NCBI GenBank assembly: GCA_018697205.1
Contig: JABHTG010000138.1
Location: forward strand, 48,500 to 112,499
Reading direction: 5' to 3'
Source of the DNA: Nitrospina sp.
GTDB lineage: Bacteria; Nitrospinota; Nitrospinia; Nitrospinales; VA-1
Length of the DNA: 64,000 bases
Shown in pieces: positions 1-9,814 of this stretch. Below the pieces are notes generated by a model. That model was given only the letters and a program-made list of their open reading frames with translations. It ran no database searches and was not told where the DNA came from. The translations under genes were made by a program, and so were the position numbers. Numbering within the stretch: position 1 is the stretch's first letter; each line of letters opens with the position of its first letter.

Positions 1-481
<481 letters not shown>

Positions 482-570
482 CTAAAATTGACTCTCAACA
501 TTCAAAAATTTTTAGAGTTTATAGTAAAAGGCCCTATAAAGGGCACTAAATCTCTCATTATTGTGTAAAT

Positions 571-599
571 GGTATAAGATTCGACCTTACCAATGTCAA
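571..599 (-). promoter_or_regulatory. Candidate sigma-70 promoter for dnaK (TTGACA-N17-TATACC)
   Basis: Reverse complement reads TTGACA ttggtaaggtcgaatct TATACC, about 105 bp upstream of the dnaK ATG. Confidence 0.6.
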
Positions 600-816
600 G
601 GTAACCTTATAGATATTTTCTACCAGTTGTAATTTTTAGTGAATGATTATGAAAACATTAGAAATAGTTGTTTTTTTCAAGTTAGATGCGATTTTTAGTT
701 TGTTTGGCTAAAATCATGAAAATATTTTTAATAAAATAGAATGTTTAATTCTGTAAGTTTTATTTTTTAATTTATAATTATAAAAACGAAACTGATGAAA
801 TGTATTAGGAGATAAG

Positions 817-1068
817 TTGGAAAAGTATATTAATAAAAATGGTTTGCCTGTTGGAACTACGCCGAAGGAATTGTTCGAAGAGGTAATGAGAGGAACGGGT
901 TTTGTTATGGGCCCTACTGTTTCAATTTTCAAGGAAAATGCAGGCCTTCATGATAAAAAAATTGTAGTTTCAAGGATGCTGAGTTCAAAACGTTCTGCAG
1001 AGACCCAAACATTTTTGGTAAGCCAGTTCCAAGAAGCAGTTGATCTTTTTAATAGTTGGAGAAACTAG
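817..1068 (+). CDS. Hypothetical protein (83 aa)
   Basis: ORF track; TTG start likely, GGAG-like RBS upstream; no family recognised. Confidence 0.6.
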   Translation: MEKYINKNGLPVGTTPKELFEEVMRGTGFVMGPTVSIFKENAGLHDKKIVVSRMLSSKRSAETQTFLVSQFQEAVDLFNSWRN

Positions 1069-1181
1069 CATTAAAATAAATTTTGGAGATCAGTTTCTTT
1101 GATTTTATATTTAACTGACTTAAAGAAGTTATGTTAAGAGCTAAAGACCTAGTTTAATTTATTTAAGTTTGAGGATACTCA

Positions 1182-1592
1182 ATGTTACCTGAATGGAAAT
1201 TATTTATAAAAGAAATAGAAGATAAAAAAGAAAATCTGCAAGGAGCTGATTTAGGAAATAAAAAACTTATGGGTGCTAATTTAACTGGAGCAGATTTGAC
1301 GGATGCAGACTTAAGTATTTCTTACCTAATAAAAGCAGACTTAAGCAATGCAAATCTAACCAATGCTGATTTGACAGGAGCAGTAATGAGTGAGGCTAAA
1401 TTTAACGGCGCTAATTTAGATGGAGCGGAACTAGAGGATGCTTTCCTGCATGGAGCAGATCTTACTAGGGTTATCAACCTTACTTGCGAGCAACTTGATC
1501 TTGCTAACTTTGACAAAGAAACTCTGTTCCCAGAATATATTCAAATTAACTGGAATTCTGATAATACTTTTACATGTTGCGATAGAGATTAA
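1182..1592 (+). CDS. Pentapeptide-repeat protein
   Basis: Tandem A(D/N)LxX pentapeptides: GANLTGADLTDADLSISYLIKADLSNANLTNADLTGA. Confidence 0.9.
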   Translation: MLPEWKLFIKEIEDKKENLQGADLGNKKLMGANLTGADLTDADLSISYLIKADLSNANLTNADLTGAVMSEAKFNGANLDGAELEDAFLHGADLTRVINLTCEQLDLANFDKETLFPEYIQINWNSDNTFTCCDRD

Positions 1593-1600
1593 GAGGGGGT

Positions 1601-1879
1601 TTAAAAAACTTCGTTAACTAAACCGCCTTTTCCAACTTCTGGTCCGGGTAGTATTTTTGTGGATTCAGCGGTGTTGACTTTATTCATCCCTATCTTTGAA
1701 CCCATGTCAAACTTAGCCCCCATATCCCGAACAGCTTCGGCTTCTGGAGCCAAAGATTTCAAACTAGATTTTTGGGCAGATGCCATCTGCTGTATTACTT
1801 TAAATTTGCTATTGATGCCTTCCGAGTTTTGTGAAGCACCTAAGCCTGACGAAAATCCAGAATTTTCCATGACCACCAC
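1601..1879 (-). CDS. Hypothetical protein (92 aa)
   Basis: ORF on minus strand; preferred over the overlapping plus-strand ORF 1659-1889, but neither matches a recognised family. Confidence 0.5.
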   Translation of the reverse strand: MVVMENSGFSSGLGASQNSEGINSKFKVIQQMASAQKSSLKSLAPEAEAVRDMGAKFDMGSKIGMNKVNTAESTKILPGPEVGKGGLVNEVF

Positions 1880-2116
1880 TCCCCAGTAAATAGTCTGTTT
1901 ATTTAGGCGCCGATTCCATGGCTTTTTATGTAATAATGCAATCCTTCGCTAATTTTTTAATAGATTATGTTCTACTGCCTTGAATTACAAGGTTTTTTTA
2001 TTTTAAATAGTTGGGAAATTGATATTATTTTTTTAAAACAAAAAAACCTACAATATATCAATAACTTGTAATTTGATGCTAATAGTTACTTTTTTGGGGT
2101 ATAACATCAAAACCGA

Positions 2117-2398
2117 TCAAATATCAATAATGTCATCACTTTCAGATGGCTTTGAGTGATAGCTTTGGTTTGTGAAAGTATTACTTTTGCTATATTGGTT
2201 ATTGTTTGATTTTAGTTGATTTTTCCGGAAGAATCTTAGGATTAAAATCACTACCCCAATCACGAGGGCTATCACGAAAAGTGTGAATGTGAAAAATGAC
2301 AGCAACGCAACGATCGCTCCAATCCAAAGAATTAGAGAAACTTTGTTCCAGAAGGTCATCCTTCTTACTGTTTGGCCTCCAAATTGATGAAGTGTCAC
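2117..2398 (-). CDS. Small membrane protein, hypothetical
   Basis: Two adjacent hydrophobic segments (VSLILWIGAIVALLSFFTFTLFVIALVIGVVILIL). Confidence 0.6.
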   Translation of the reverse strand: MTLHQFGGQTVRRMTFWNKVSLILWIGAIVALLSFFTFTLFVIALVIGVVILILRFFRKNQLKSNNNQYSKSNTFTNQSYHSKPSESDDIIDI

Positions 2399-2453
2399 TT
2401 TTTATGATATATAGATTAATAAAATTTTATTAAATTGTAAGAATAATAAAACT

Positions 2454-2663
2454 ATGAGTCAGATACCATCTAGCATTATACCTTGTCCGACCTGCAAAGT
2501 AAAAAACCGGATCAAACAATTTCACTTTGATAAAATTCCTTTATGCGCTAAATGTGGAACAAGACTAGTCAGTGAAAGCGAAAATAAAACTCAAGTTTGG
2601 TTTAGTGAGTCACTTAAAGATATCTCCGGTATCCCTGATCCCGATTTTTTGGGTGAATCGTGA
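2454..2663 (+). CDS. Zinc-ribbon protein resembling the thioredoxin-2 (TrxC) N-terminal domain
   Basis: CPTCKVKNRI...CAKCGTRL two-CxxC ribbon; no thioredoxin fold follows. Confidence 0.65.
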   Translation: MSQIPSSIIPCPTCKVKNRIKQFHFDKIPLCAKCGTRLVSESENKTQVWFSESLKDISGIPDPDFLGES

Positions 2664-2748
2664 AATAATATTAAATTTAAATTATTGTTTGATTTTTTTA
2701 ATCTTATTTATTAAAAACTAATTAACTCTTTTACATTTAAGGAAAGCT

Positions 2749-3033
2749 ATGGATACGGTTGATACAATTGATAAAGTTTTAAAAGAAAAAATATCTGCTG
2801 ACTATGTAGAGATTGTGGATGAGAGTCATTTACATCGAGGTCATAAGGCTGCAGGTGGAGGCGGACACTATTCAATTAAAGTTGTTTCAAAGCAATTTGA
2901 AAATATTGACTTAATAAACTGTATGCGGATGGTATACACTGCCTTGGACGACCAAATTAATGGTCAACCTAAGCTAATTCATGCCCTACAGATAAAAGCT
3001 TATACACCGTCTCAGTGGGATAAGGTGTCATAA
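2749..3033 (+). CDS. BolA family protein
   Basis: BolA-like sequence: ESHLHRGHKAAGGGGHYSIKVVSKQFENIDLINCMRMVYTALDDQI...HALQIKAYTP. Confidence 0.85.
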   Translation: MDTVDTIDKVLKEKISADYVEIVDESHLHRGHKAAGGGGHYSIKVVSKQFENIDLINCMRMVYTALDDQINGQPKLIHALQIKAYTPSQWDKVS

Positions 3034-3083
3034 AGTATCTATTTTTATTGTACCTTTAGATGATCTGTTATGATTCGGTAGGG

Positions 3084-3566
3084 TTAAACTTCTAACTCTT
3101 CGCAGTTTTTTAACATTTCTGACTCGGTGAGGTACTTGTTCCCATCAGTTGTTACCTGATTTTTGTACAGGTCTAGCTTAAGATACTTTTTACTTTGTGG
3201 GGATTCCGCGAATGCTTTTGCACCTTCATCACCTATAACATTTCCAAACATAGATAATGATTTTAACTTCGGGAATTTTTGGCTGTTGGCAATAGCGACG
3301 GCACCTTCATCTCCTATATCATTATGGTTGAGATTGAGCATTTCTAGGTTACCTAAGTGAGGAGAGTTAGCCAATGCTTCAGCGCCCTCATCTGCACATT
3401 GATTTCCTGGAAGGACAAGTTCCTTAACATGTGCTAATTCTGGATTTTTTGCTAATTCCATTACACCTCTAAGTCCTAAAAACTTGTCTCTAAGATTTAC
3501 TACTGTCCCATCGTCAGACATGTTTTCTTTTAAAAGTTTTTCAACTTTATTCATTAAACTCTCCAA
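3084..3566 (-). CDS. RNI-like leucine-rich-repeat protein
   Basis: Repeats NQCADEGAEALANSPHLGNLEMLNLNHNDIGDEGAVAIANS. Confidence 0.8.
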   Translation of the reverse strand: MESLMNKVEKLLKENMSDDGTVVNLRDKFLGLRGVMELAKNPELAHVKELVLPGNQCADEGAEALANSPHLGNLEMLNLNHNDIGDEGAVAIANSQKFPKLKSLSMFGNVIGDEGAKAFAESPQSKKYLKLDLYKNQVTTDGNKYLTESEMLKNCEELEV

Positions 3567-3631
3567 CTTTAAAGTGGAACTTTTGACTTGTTTGTATTTT
3601 ATCAGGTTTGAAAATAAATAGCTGTCGAAAT

Positions 3632-3666
3632 AAAAAACCGGTCACTAAACGTGACCGGTTTTTTTT
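3632..3666 (-). terminator. Intrinsic terminator downstream of the cytochrome/oxidase genes (symmetric, could act on both strands)
   Basis: AAAAAACCGGTCAC-TAAAC-GTGACCGGTTTTTTTT: perfect 14-bp stem with A and T tracts. Confidence 0.9.
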
Positions 3667-3683
3667 GAATTATATAAAGAAAA

Positions 3684-4970
3684 TCACAAAAGCGGATCCA
3701 GGAAAAGCCCGTCAGTTTGCCACTTTTCTATTTCTTCTTTCGTGGGGATAGGGGGCACAGGTCTTTTCTCTGTCCGTGCATCCAATGGGTCATGGAACGT
3801 CCTAGCGTAAGCTTCTGCTTTCCATAGATAAAGGTGCTGAAACATTAGACCCCAAGGTGCCATAGCTGTACCATCTACACCCCTAGTAACTCGCTTGTAC
3901 CATAATGAATCTGGCCAGTCCTCCATTTTGACACCAACAAGTTGATCTGGCATTTTATCAGTATCCATATTCTCTGCATTACGAAAATCCAGAGCTCCAG
4001 TCATCATGGGGATTCCATCTTTACCATGACAAACTGCACAGTTCAATCCATCAGTATTAGGCTCCAACCCTTCGAATACCACTTTACCTTCTTCAATTAT
4101 TTTAGGGTCATCCCACCAAGTCCATTGATTTGGGAATTTCCCTTCAACGGGCATAACTGTAGGGTTACGTAAAGTTTTTAAATATGCAACTAGCGCATTT
4201 AATTCATCTTCACTTAAATCTTCATCATAGTAGGTAGGCATGGCCTTTTTAGATTTTTTATCTTCATAGCCTGGGGATTGTATTTTTCGTGGCTCAAGAA
4301 TTTGTTCTTTGATGTAATCCTCAGAATATAATCCAATTTGCTTGGTTCCGAGGTTAGGCCCACGGTCTGAGTTCCCCTCCCAAAAAACTTTATGACAATT
4401 GAAGCATTTGTTACTGGAAAAAACTTCACGGCCAGCTGCAATAACCTCAGGGCCGGCAAGACCACTCAGCTTTATAGGGGGCCTATCTAGTTTTTCAATT
4501 TCATGCTGAGGATCAAACTGAGGGAGCTGAGCTGTTATAGTGATAAATAATCCAGAGGCCAATGCATAAGTTGTTAGAAGACGGAAGGTAGAGGTCAACT
4601 TAGACTTTTCAGGTTTAAGTGCCTTGGAGTCGAGAATTAGAAAATATACAAGTCCTACAAATGAAAATGCAACAAATTCTATTTGCCACCAGATGGGAAA
4701 CCCAAGTTTCTCAGCTACAACCCATATAATTCCAGCAAGAATAAGTACTATTGGCAGCTTAAACCCTAAATTTTTTCCAAAAGATATTTCTGTTTTTTTT
4801 CTTTGTGGGAGAGATAAAAGAAAAGCATACATCATCACGACACCAGCAAAGCCCCAACTAGCACTCCGGGGTAGCTCAAACCAGGCAACAATAACCCATA
4901 TAACAGCTGCTAATGGCAGAAATTTTAAAGTCATGCCAGTTAAGTTTTGAAAAAAAGACGGTTGTTGCAT
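3684..4970 (-). CDS. Membrane-anchored diheme cytochrome c
   Basis: N-terminal hydrophobic helices, then two heme c motifs (CFNCH, CAVCH). Confidence 0.85.
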   Translation of the reverse strand: MQQPSFFQNLTGMTLKFLPLAAVIWVIVAWFELPRSASWGFAGVVMMYAFLLSLPQRKKTEISFGKNLGFKLPIVLILAGIIWVVAEKLGFPIWWQIEFVAFSFVGLVYFLILDSKALKPEKSKLTSTFRLLTTYALASGLFITITAQLPQFDPQHEIEKLDRPPIKLSGLAGPEVIAAGREVFSSNKCFNCHKVFWEGNSDRGPNLGTKQIGLYSEDYIKEQILEPRKIQSPGYEDKKSKKAMPTYYDEDLSEDELNALVAYLKTLRNPTVMPVEGKFPNQWTWWDDPKIIEEGKVVFEGLEPNTDGLNCAVCHGKDGIPMMTGALDFRNAENMDTDKMPDQLVGVKMEDWPDSLWYKRVTRGVDGTAMAPWGLMFQHLYLWKAEAYARTFHDPLDARTEKRPVPPIPTKEEIEKWQTDGLFLDPLL

Positions 4971-4988
4971 TGTAACGCTCCTAAAATA

Positions 4989-7115
4989 TTATTCTGCCAT
5001 CTGTGGAGTAGCTTGGGGAGCAACTTTATCAGTTTTTTTCTTTGACTTTGGATACTTTATGCCCAACCAGATGATGCAAGTCATTATGATAAAGAAAGTC
5101 CAAACGATAGTAGTTACATGGAAACCAGATTCTGCTAATGTTGGTGCAAATTTCTCCGGAGTGACGTCTTTGTAAACTTTGTAGACGTGCCAATTCATTC
5201 TAGAAAGTGAGCGTATAGTTCCCATCCAGCTCATTAACCATATATCAGCAAATCCTAGAAAGATGAGACAATAGATACCAAGTGGATTGATCTTACCGTA
5301 ATGAACTTTTCCTGTTTTAGTTGCTATTGTATAAAATATATAGTTTACAAAAGTCACTGTAACTAGTGCAAAGGCAGCCGTATTTTTAGAAATCATCAAG
5401 GCAAGAAATGCTAGATTGTCAGGTAATACCATTGATGAATCCATTCCAGGCTCAGGCATCATGGTTGCAAAGAAACGCCTTGGTGTGAACCAGATTGTAG
5501 CGGCAATTACAATCAGCACAAAACCAAATTTCATAGCAGGGAAAAAGCGTTCAGCCTTTTCTATCCGCTGCATACTTACCCACATATATATATTACTCAT
5601 ACTAAACATTGTCCCAACAAGCAGGCCTTGAACTAACATGAACATTGACTCACGATCAGACATGATATACATGCCGATGGTGGCATCGTACTGATAAATT
5701 TCACGGACAAAAATGTAGCCCATCGCTGGTAGTGGAATCATTATTGCGACACCTATAATGTTCCCTATATAACCGACCCAGTCGTAATATTCTTTTTCTT
5801 CTTTTTTTTCAGACCAAAGGTACATGTAAGCACCAATAACGCAAACCATATATCCGCCAAATGTTCCATTGCCGACGAGCCGATGGTAGTTAAGTGGCAT
5901 CCAACCAGCATTTGTTACCTTGCTCCATTCGCTTATATTGGTTATTTGGTCTAGAGGTACAGGTGGTGTTTGCATGAATGTAGTTGGGCCATCCAATGCC
6001 ACAAGCAACGATAACCCTAAAACGTTAAGAATCACTCCTAAAACAATGTGTCTACCCTTCTTGTTGCTTTTATTCAATGGATCCCATGAGTACACGTATA
6101 TGTACATGATGACCGTTTCTAATATGAAAAGGGTGGGATAAATTACCATGAAAAGAACAGGAAAAGACGATACAAGATAAGAGATGAAATCACTATAAAT
6201 CACTAACATCACGAATAGGAACAAACCGCCTGATAGGGCTGTAAAGCTATAGGCAAAACCTATAACTTTTGTGACCTCGTGCGCTAGACGTTCAAATTTA
6301 AAATCGGATTCGGCAAACATGATACCGTTGGCAAGAAGACCTCCAACTAAACCATTCACTGCGGCAAGAATTATTCCATCGGCATGTAATGTATCGACAG
6401 GTGTTAGGGCGCAGGCAATAACTGTTCCAACGATAGTTCCAATTACGCCTGAAACTTTTAAATTCATGCATCTGTGAAAATAATTCAGAAAACTAACAGC
6501 GAGAGCTCCAAAGGCGCAAGCCCACATACCAAATAGCACACCATGATGGATTCCAACAATTACCTCAAATGTTATTCCTATAACTACCCCTATAAGTACT
6601 CCAAGGAAAACATTGGACAAGATGATAGCTTTTCTAACACCTTGAGTACGGCGCGCTCCCATCACTTCCATGATTACAACGAACATTGGGCAACCAAGTA
6701 TAAAGGAAGCAAATAGGATATGCATTTGGGCCGCAAACCAGGTAAATTTGCGATTGCTTAGCCCAAGGAAAGATACTTCTTCAAATTCATGATCTTTTGC
6801 CGGGCCAATATCTGTTAAATATGAAAGGTCTTCGCTTTCTTCCTCGCCATCGGCAGATTCTTCTCCATCACCTTCTTCTTCTTCATCTTCTTCATCTTCT
6901 TCATCTTCTTCATCTTCTTCATCTTCTTCATCTTCTTCATCTTCTTCTTCTTCATCTGCATAAGCAGTTGATGGTCCATTTAAACTAAATAAGTATGATG
7001 CAGAAGCAGGTATGAAAGCAGGAGCCAAATGTCCCATTCCATAGAAAAATATCAGAGCAATGAGGATGGTGAATACAGAATTTTTGGTTTTTGGTTTTTC
7101 AGGCGAATGATACAT
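4989..7115 (-). CDS. Multi-TM cytochrome bd-like (CydA-related) oxidase subunit with an acidic N-terminal tract
   Basis: Many TM helices; FTWFAAQMHILFASFILGCPMFVVIMEVMG resembles the CydA-like first helix; immediately upstream of the cytochrome c gene on the same strand. Confidence 0.7.
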   Translation of the reverse strand: MYHSPEKPKTKNSVFTILIALIFFYGMGHLAPAFIPASASYLFSLNGPSTAYADEEEEDEEDEEDEEDEEDEEDEEDEEEEGDGEESADGEEESEDLSYLTDIGPAKDHEFEEVSFLGLSNRKFTWFAAQMHILFASFILGCPMFVVIMEVMGARRTQGVRKAIILSNVFLGVLIGVVIGITFEVIVGIHHGVLFGMWACAFGALAVSFLNYFHRCMNLKVSGVIGTIVGTVIACALTPVDTLHADGIILAAVNGLVGGLLANGIMFAESDFKFERLAHEVTKVIGFAYSFTALSGGLFLFVMLVIYSDFISYLVSSFPVLFMVIYPTLFILETVIMYIYVYSWDPLNKSNKKGRHIVLGVILNVLGLSLLVALDGPTTFMQTPPVPLDQITNISEWSKVTNAGWMPLNYHRLVGNGTFGGYMVCVIGAYMYLWSEKKEEKEYYDWVGYIGNIIGVAIMIPLPAMGYIFVREIYQYDATIGMYIMSDRESMFMLVQGLLVGTMFSMSNIYMWVSMQRIEKAERFFPAMKFGFVLIVIAATIWFTPRRFFATMMPEPGMDSSMVLPDNLAFLALMISKNTAAFALVTVTFVNYIFYTIATKTGKVHYGKINPLGIYCLIFLGFADIWLMSWMGTIRSLSRMNWHVYKVYKDVTPEKFAPTLAESGFHVTTIVWTFFIIMTCIIWLGIKYPKSKKKTDKVAPQATPQMAE
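6872..6955. repeat. 9-nt tandem repeat (cttcttcat)n encoding (DEE)n
   Basis: Consecutive cttcttcat units, read on the minus strand as gatgaagaa = D-E-E. Confidence 0.9.
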
Positions 7116-7353
7116 CGAGGCCTCTATTTATATATAAATGGAGTCTTTAAAAAAGTAGAATTTGTAAAGTAAAAATTGCGCTAATGAAAAGTAAAGTTGA
7201 AAGAAATATCACACGATTTTTCTAATGTCAAGGAGCTTTAAAGAGCATTTTTTTTTAACGGTTTGGGAGCCTTTGTACGCTTGGAGAAAGCCTTGAAGTC
7301 TTCTTAATCAGTGCAAGGGTTGTCATTAATACTTTTTGTTTTAAGATTAATTT

Positions 7354-7587
7354 TTATTCACTTTCGGCAATATCGTCCAGAGGCATAATAAGGAGGCCAA
7401 ATCCCATTGCTGTGCTAAAAACAGAAAGAAGTCCGACGAAGACCTGAGGCCATTCGGCCGTTATATCTCGTACGGACCAAACAAATAAAAATCCTCCTAT
7501 CACCATGAGTATTATTCCTAAAAACCTAATTTTCGTGCTATTCATTGTATTAATTACCCTCTGCTGTGGATTTTCTTTTACGGTCAA
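7354..7587 (-). CDS. Small membrane protein, hypothetical
   Basis: Two TM segments; overlaps the upstream ORF as in a translationally coupled operon. Confidence 0.6.
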   Translation of the reverse strand: MTVKENPQQRVINTMNSTKIRFLGIILMVIGGFLFVWSVRDITAEWPQVFVGLLSVFSTAMGFGLLIMPLDDIAESE

Positions 7588-7828
7588 TAAGGATTAAATT
7601 GCGGATATAAATAACTGAACCAAGACTTTGTCCGAGAATAAAAACTGGATCTTCCCTGTGAATTGCATACGTCAATAAAATAACACTTCCTATTATGCTG
7701 CAGTACCAGAAAGTAATGGGGATAGTGCTTTCTCCCTTTTTTTCGGAAACCAACCATTGAATTACAAACCTTGCTCCGAAGGCGATCTGACCTACAAATC
7801 CTATAACAAGCCAGTATGTTGCAGTCAT
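7550..7828 (-). CDS. Lipid A biosynthesis N-terminal (LAB_N) domain membrane protein
   Basis: WLVIGFVGQIAFGARFVIQWLVSEKKGESTIPITFWYCSIIGSVILLTYAI is a LAB_N signature. Confidence 0.85.
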   Translation of the reverse strand: MTATYWLVIGFVGQIAFGARFVIQWLVSEKKGESTIPITFWYCSIIGSVILLTYAIHREDPVFILGQSLGSVIYIRNLILIDRKRKSTAEGN

Positions 7829-7831
7829 TTT

Positions 7832-8572
7832 TTACCTTTCCTCAATAATATCATAATTAATTTGTCTTTTTTTCATCCAGCGTATCGCTAAGAGATCTTT
7901 AAATGAAGTAAATAGGCGATTACGGATGTTATATTTAGAGTAACCATGCATGCGGGGATAATGCCTCACTTTTACTTGAGTGACGCTAAATCCTTCCATT
8001 TTCATTAGTGTTGGGAAAAAGCGGTGCATTCCATTATACAATTTAATATTTTTGAAACATGCTCGCCGAAATGCTTTGAGTGAGCAACCTGTGTCGGCTA
8101 TGGATTCCTCGCTAAGGGTATTCCTCACAGAATTAGCTATTTTTGAAGATAGTTTTTTAATCCAAGGGTCGTTACGCTTATGTCGCCATCCACAGACAAC
8201 GTCAAATTCACTTATTTTCTCGAGTAGTATGGGGATATCAGCGGGGTCATTCTGTAAGTCTGCATCCATTGTAACAATAGTATCACCACGGGCTTTGCTA
8301 AAACCTGCTGCGAAAGCTGCTGTTTGTCCATGATTACTTCCAAACCGAATAAGGCGCAGATGAGGGTTTTTATCTTGTAATTTTCGTATTAGCTGAGCAC
8401 TACCATCCACACTTCCGTCATCTACTAGGATGACTTCGTAGCTTTTATGAAGTGGTCCTATATTTTTTGTGATTTTTTCGTCAAGCAGGGTCAGGTTTTC
8501 TCTCTCGTTATAAACAGGGATAACGATTGAAATTTCAAGTCCTTGTGAATTAGTTAAGTCGGATATTTTCAT
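7832..8572 (-). CDS. Family 2 glycosyltransferase (dolichol-phosphate mannosyltransferase/ArnC type)
   Basis: ISIVIPVYNERENLTLL...VILVDDGSVDGS...TMDADLQNDPADIP; the start at 8572 (MKISDL) is more plausible than the track start at 8620. Confidence 0.9.
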   Translation of the reverse strand: MKISDLTNSQGLEISIVIPVYNERENLTLLDEKITKNIGPLHKSYEVILVDDGSVDGSAQLIRKLQDKNPHLRLIRFGSNHGQTAAFAAGFSKARGDTIVTMDADLQNDPADIPILLEKISEFDVVCGWRHKRNDPWIKKLSSKIANSVRNTLSEESIADTGCSLKAFRRACFKNIKLYNGMHRFFPTLMKMEGFSVTQVKVRHYPRMHGYSKYNIRNRLFTSFKDLLAIRWMKKRQINYDIIEER

Positions 8573-8574
8573 CG

Positions 8575-9627
8575 TTATACTAATACAGGTGATGGCTGTT
8601 GTGACGCTAGTTGTCCACATGCCCCAAGGATATCTGTTGCTCGATTTTGCCTTATAAAGACAGTATGGTTTTTTGACATGAGATATTGCTGAAATGTGTG
8701 AGCTCGCTCTTTGCTAGGAGGTCGAAACTTAGATTCGGAGAATTTATTGAATAAAATTAAATTTACTTTGCAGGGAATGCCGTGCAGTAACCTAGATAAA
8801 CGTTTAGCATCTTCATCACTATCATTTATTCCTTTCAGTAGAACGTATTCGAATGTAAATCGTCGAGATGGCTTAAGCGGATATTCTCGCAAACAGTTTA
8901 TCAATTCTTCGATTGGGTATTTTTTATTTATAGGCATAATTTCCTCGCGCGTTTCATTATCTGTAGCATTCAGAGATATTGCAAGGTTCACATGTAGGTC
9001 TTCGTTTTTAAATTTTTGAATAAGTTCAACTTGTCCGGCTGTAGATAAAGTGATTTTACGAGAGGATAACCTTAAGGCCTCTGGCATAATCATAATCCTT
9101 ATAGAATCAATGGTAGCGTCATAATTATCTAGAGGCTCGCCCATCCCCATGAATACGATATTAGTTATCTGGTTTTGCTCTGATAGAGAGTTATTTACAG
9201 CTATGCATTGTCCGATAATTTCATCGCTTGAAAGATTTCGCTTCAGACCCATTGTTCCTGTCATACAAAAAGCGCATGCAAGGCGGCATCCAACCTGACT
9301 TGATATACATAAGGTTTTTCGCTTTTCTGCAGGCATCCAAACACTTTCAATTGTTAATCCATCTTTTAGCTCGAATAGATATTTAATTGAACCATCTTGC
9401 GATCTAGTTTTACTTAGTATTTGAGGTACAGAAATATAAAAATGTGCTTTTAATAGTATCCGTAACGATTTAGATAAATTAGACATATGGTCAAAATCAT
9501 AAAGCTTATAGTGGTATATCCATATAAATACTTGGTGCGCGCGATATGGTTTAATTCCGTGTTTGATTAAAAAATCTTGGAGATATGAATAGGGAAAGCC
9601 AATCAAATTATTTTGTTTCATTAACAT
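8575..9627 (-). CDS. rlmN: 23S rRNA (adenine2503-C2)/tRNA methyltransferase RlmN, radical SAM
   Basis: CxxxCxxC radical SAM motif CRLACAFCMTGTMGLKRNLSSDEIIGQ; FMGMGEPLDNYDA. Confidence 0.95.
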   Translation of the reverse strand: MLMKQNNLIGFPYSYLQDFLIKHGIKPYRAHQVFIWIYHYKLYDFDHMSNLSKSLRILLKAHFYISVPQILSKTRSQDGSIKYLFELKDGLTIESVWMPAEKRKTLCISSQVGCRLACAFCMTGTMGLKRNLSSDEIIGQCIAVNNSLSEQNQITNIVFMGMGEPLDNYDATIDSIRIMIMPEALRLSSRKITLSTAGQVELIQKFKNEDLHVNLAISLNATDNETREEIMPINKKYPIEELINCLREYPLKPSRRFTFEYVLLKGINDSDEDAKRLSRLLHGIPCKVNLILFNKFSESKFRPPSKERAHTFQQYLMSKNHTVFIRQNRATDILGACGQLASQQPSPVLV

Positions 9628-9814
9628 AACTTAGAAGATTTTAAACATATTCAAAAAAGGGTGCGTTTTCGCTGTTTAAGTATTTCGGTGAGATCAATAC
9701 TGAAAGGGTCACCGACAGAAAAGAATTGAGTTTAATATAATTTATGTTTGATAAATAAGCTATATGTTTGCTTTGTTTATTTCTAAATTTTTAATTTCCA
9801 TTTCTGAGGTAGGC

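Noticed and set aside
1322-1516. Minus-strand ORF opposite the pentapeptide-repeat gene
   Set aside because: Shadow of the pentapeptide repeat codons; no RBS or independent evidence.
3632-3666. Possible regulatory palindrome ACCGGTCAC/GTGACCGGT
   Set aside because: A/T tracts on both sides and position after the operon fit an intrinsic terminator.
6797-6988. Plus-strand ORF rich in LLHLLHLL
   Set aside because: Antisense shadow of the (DEE)n tandem repeat in the oxidase gene.
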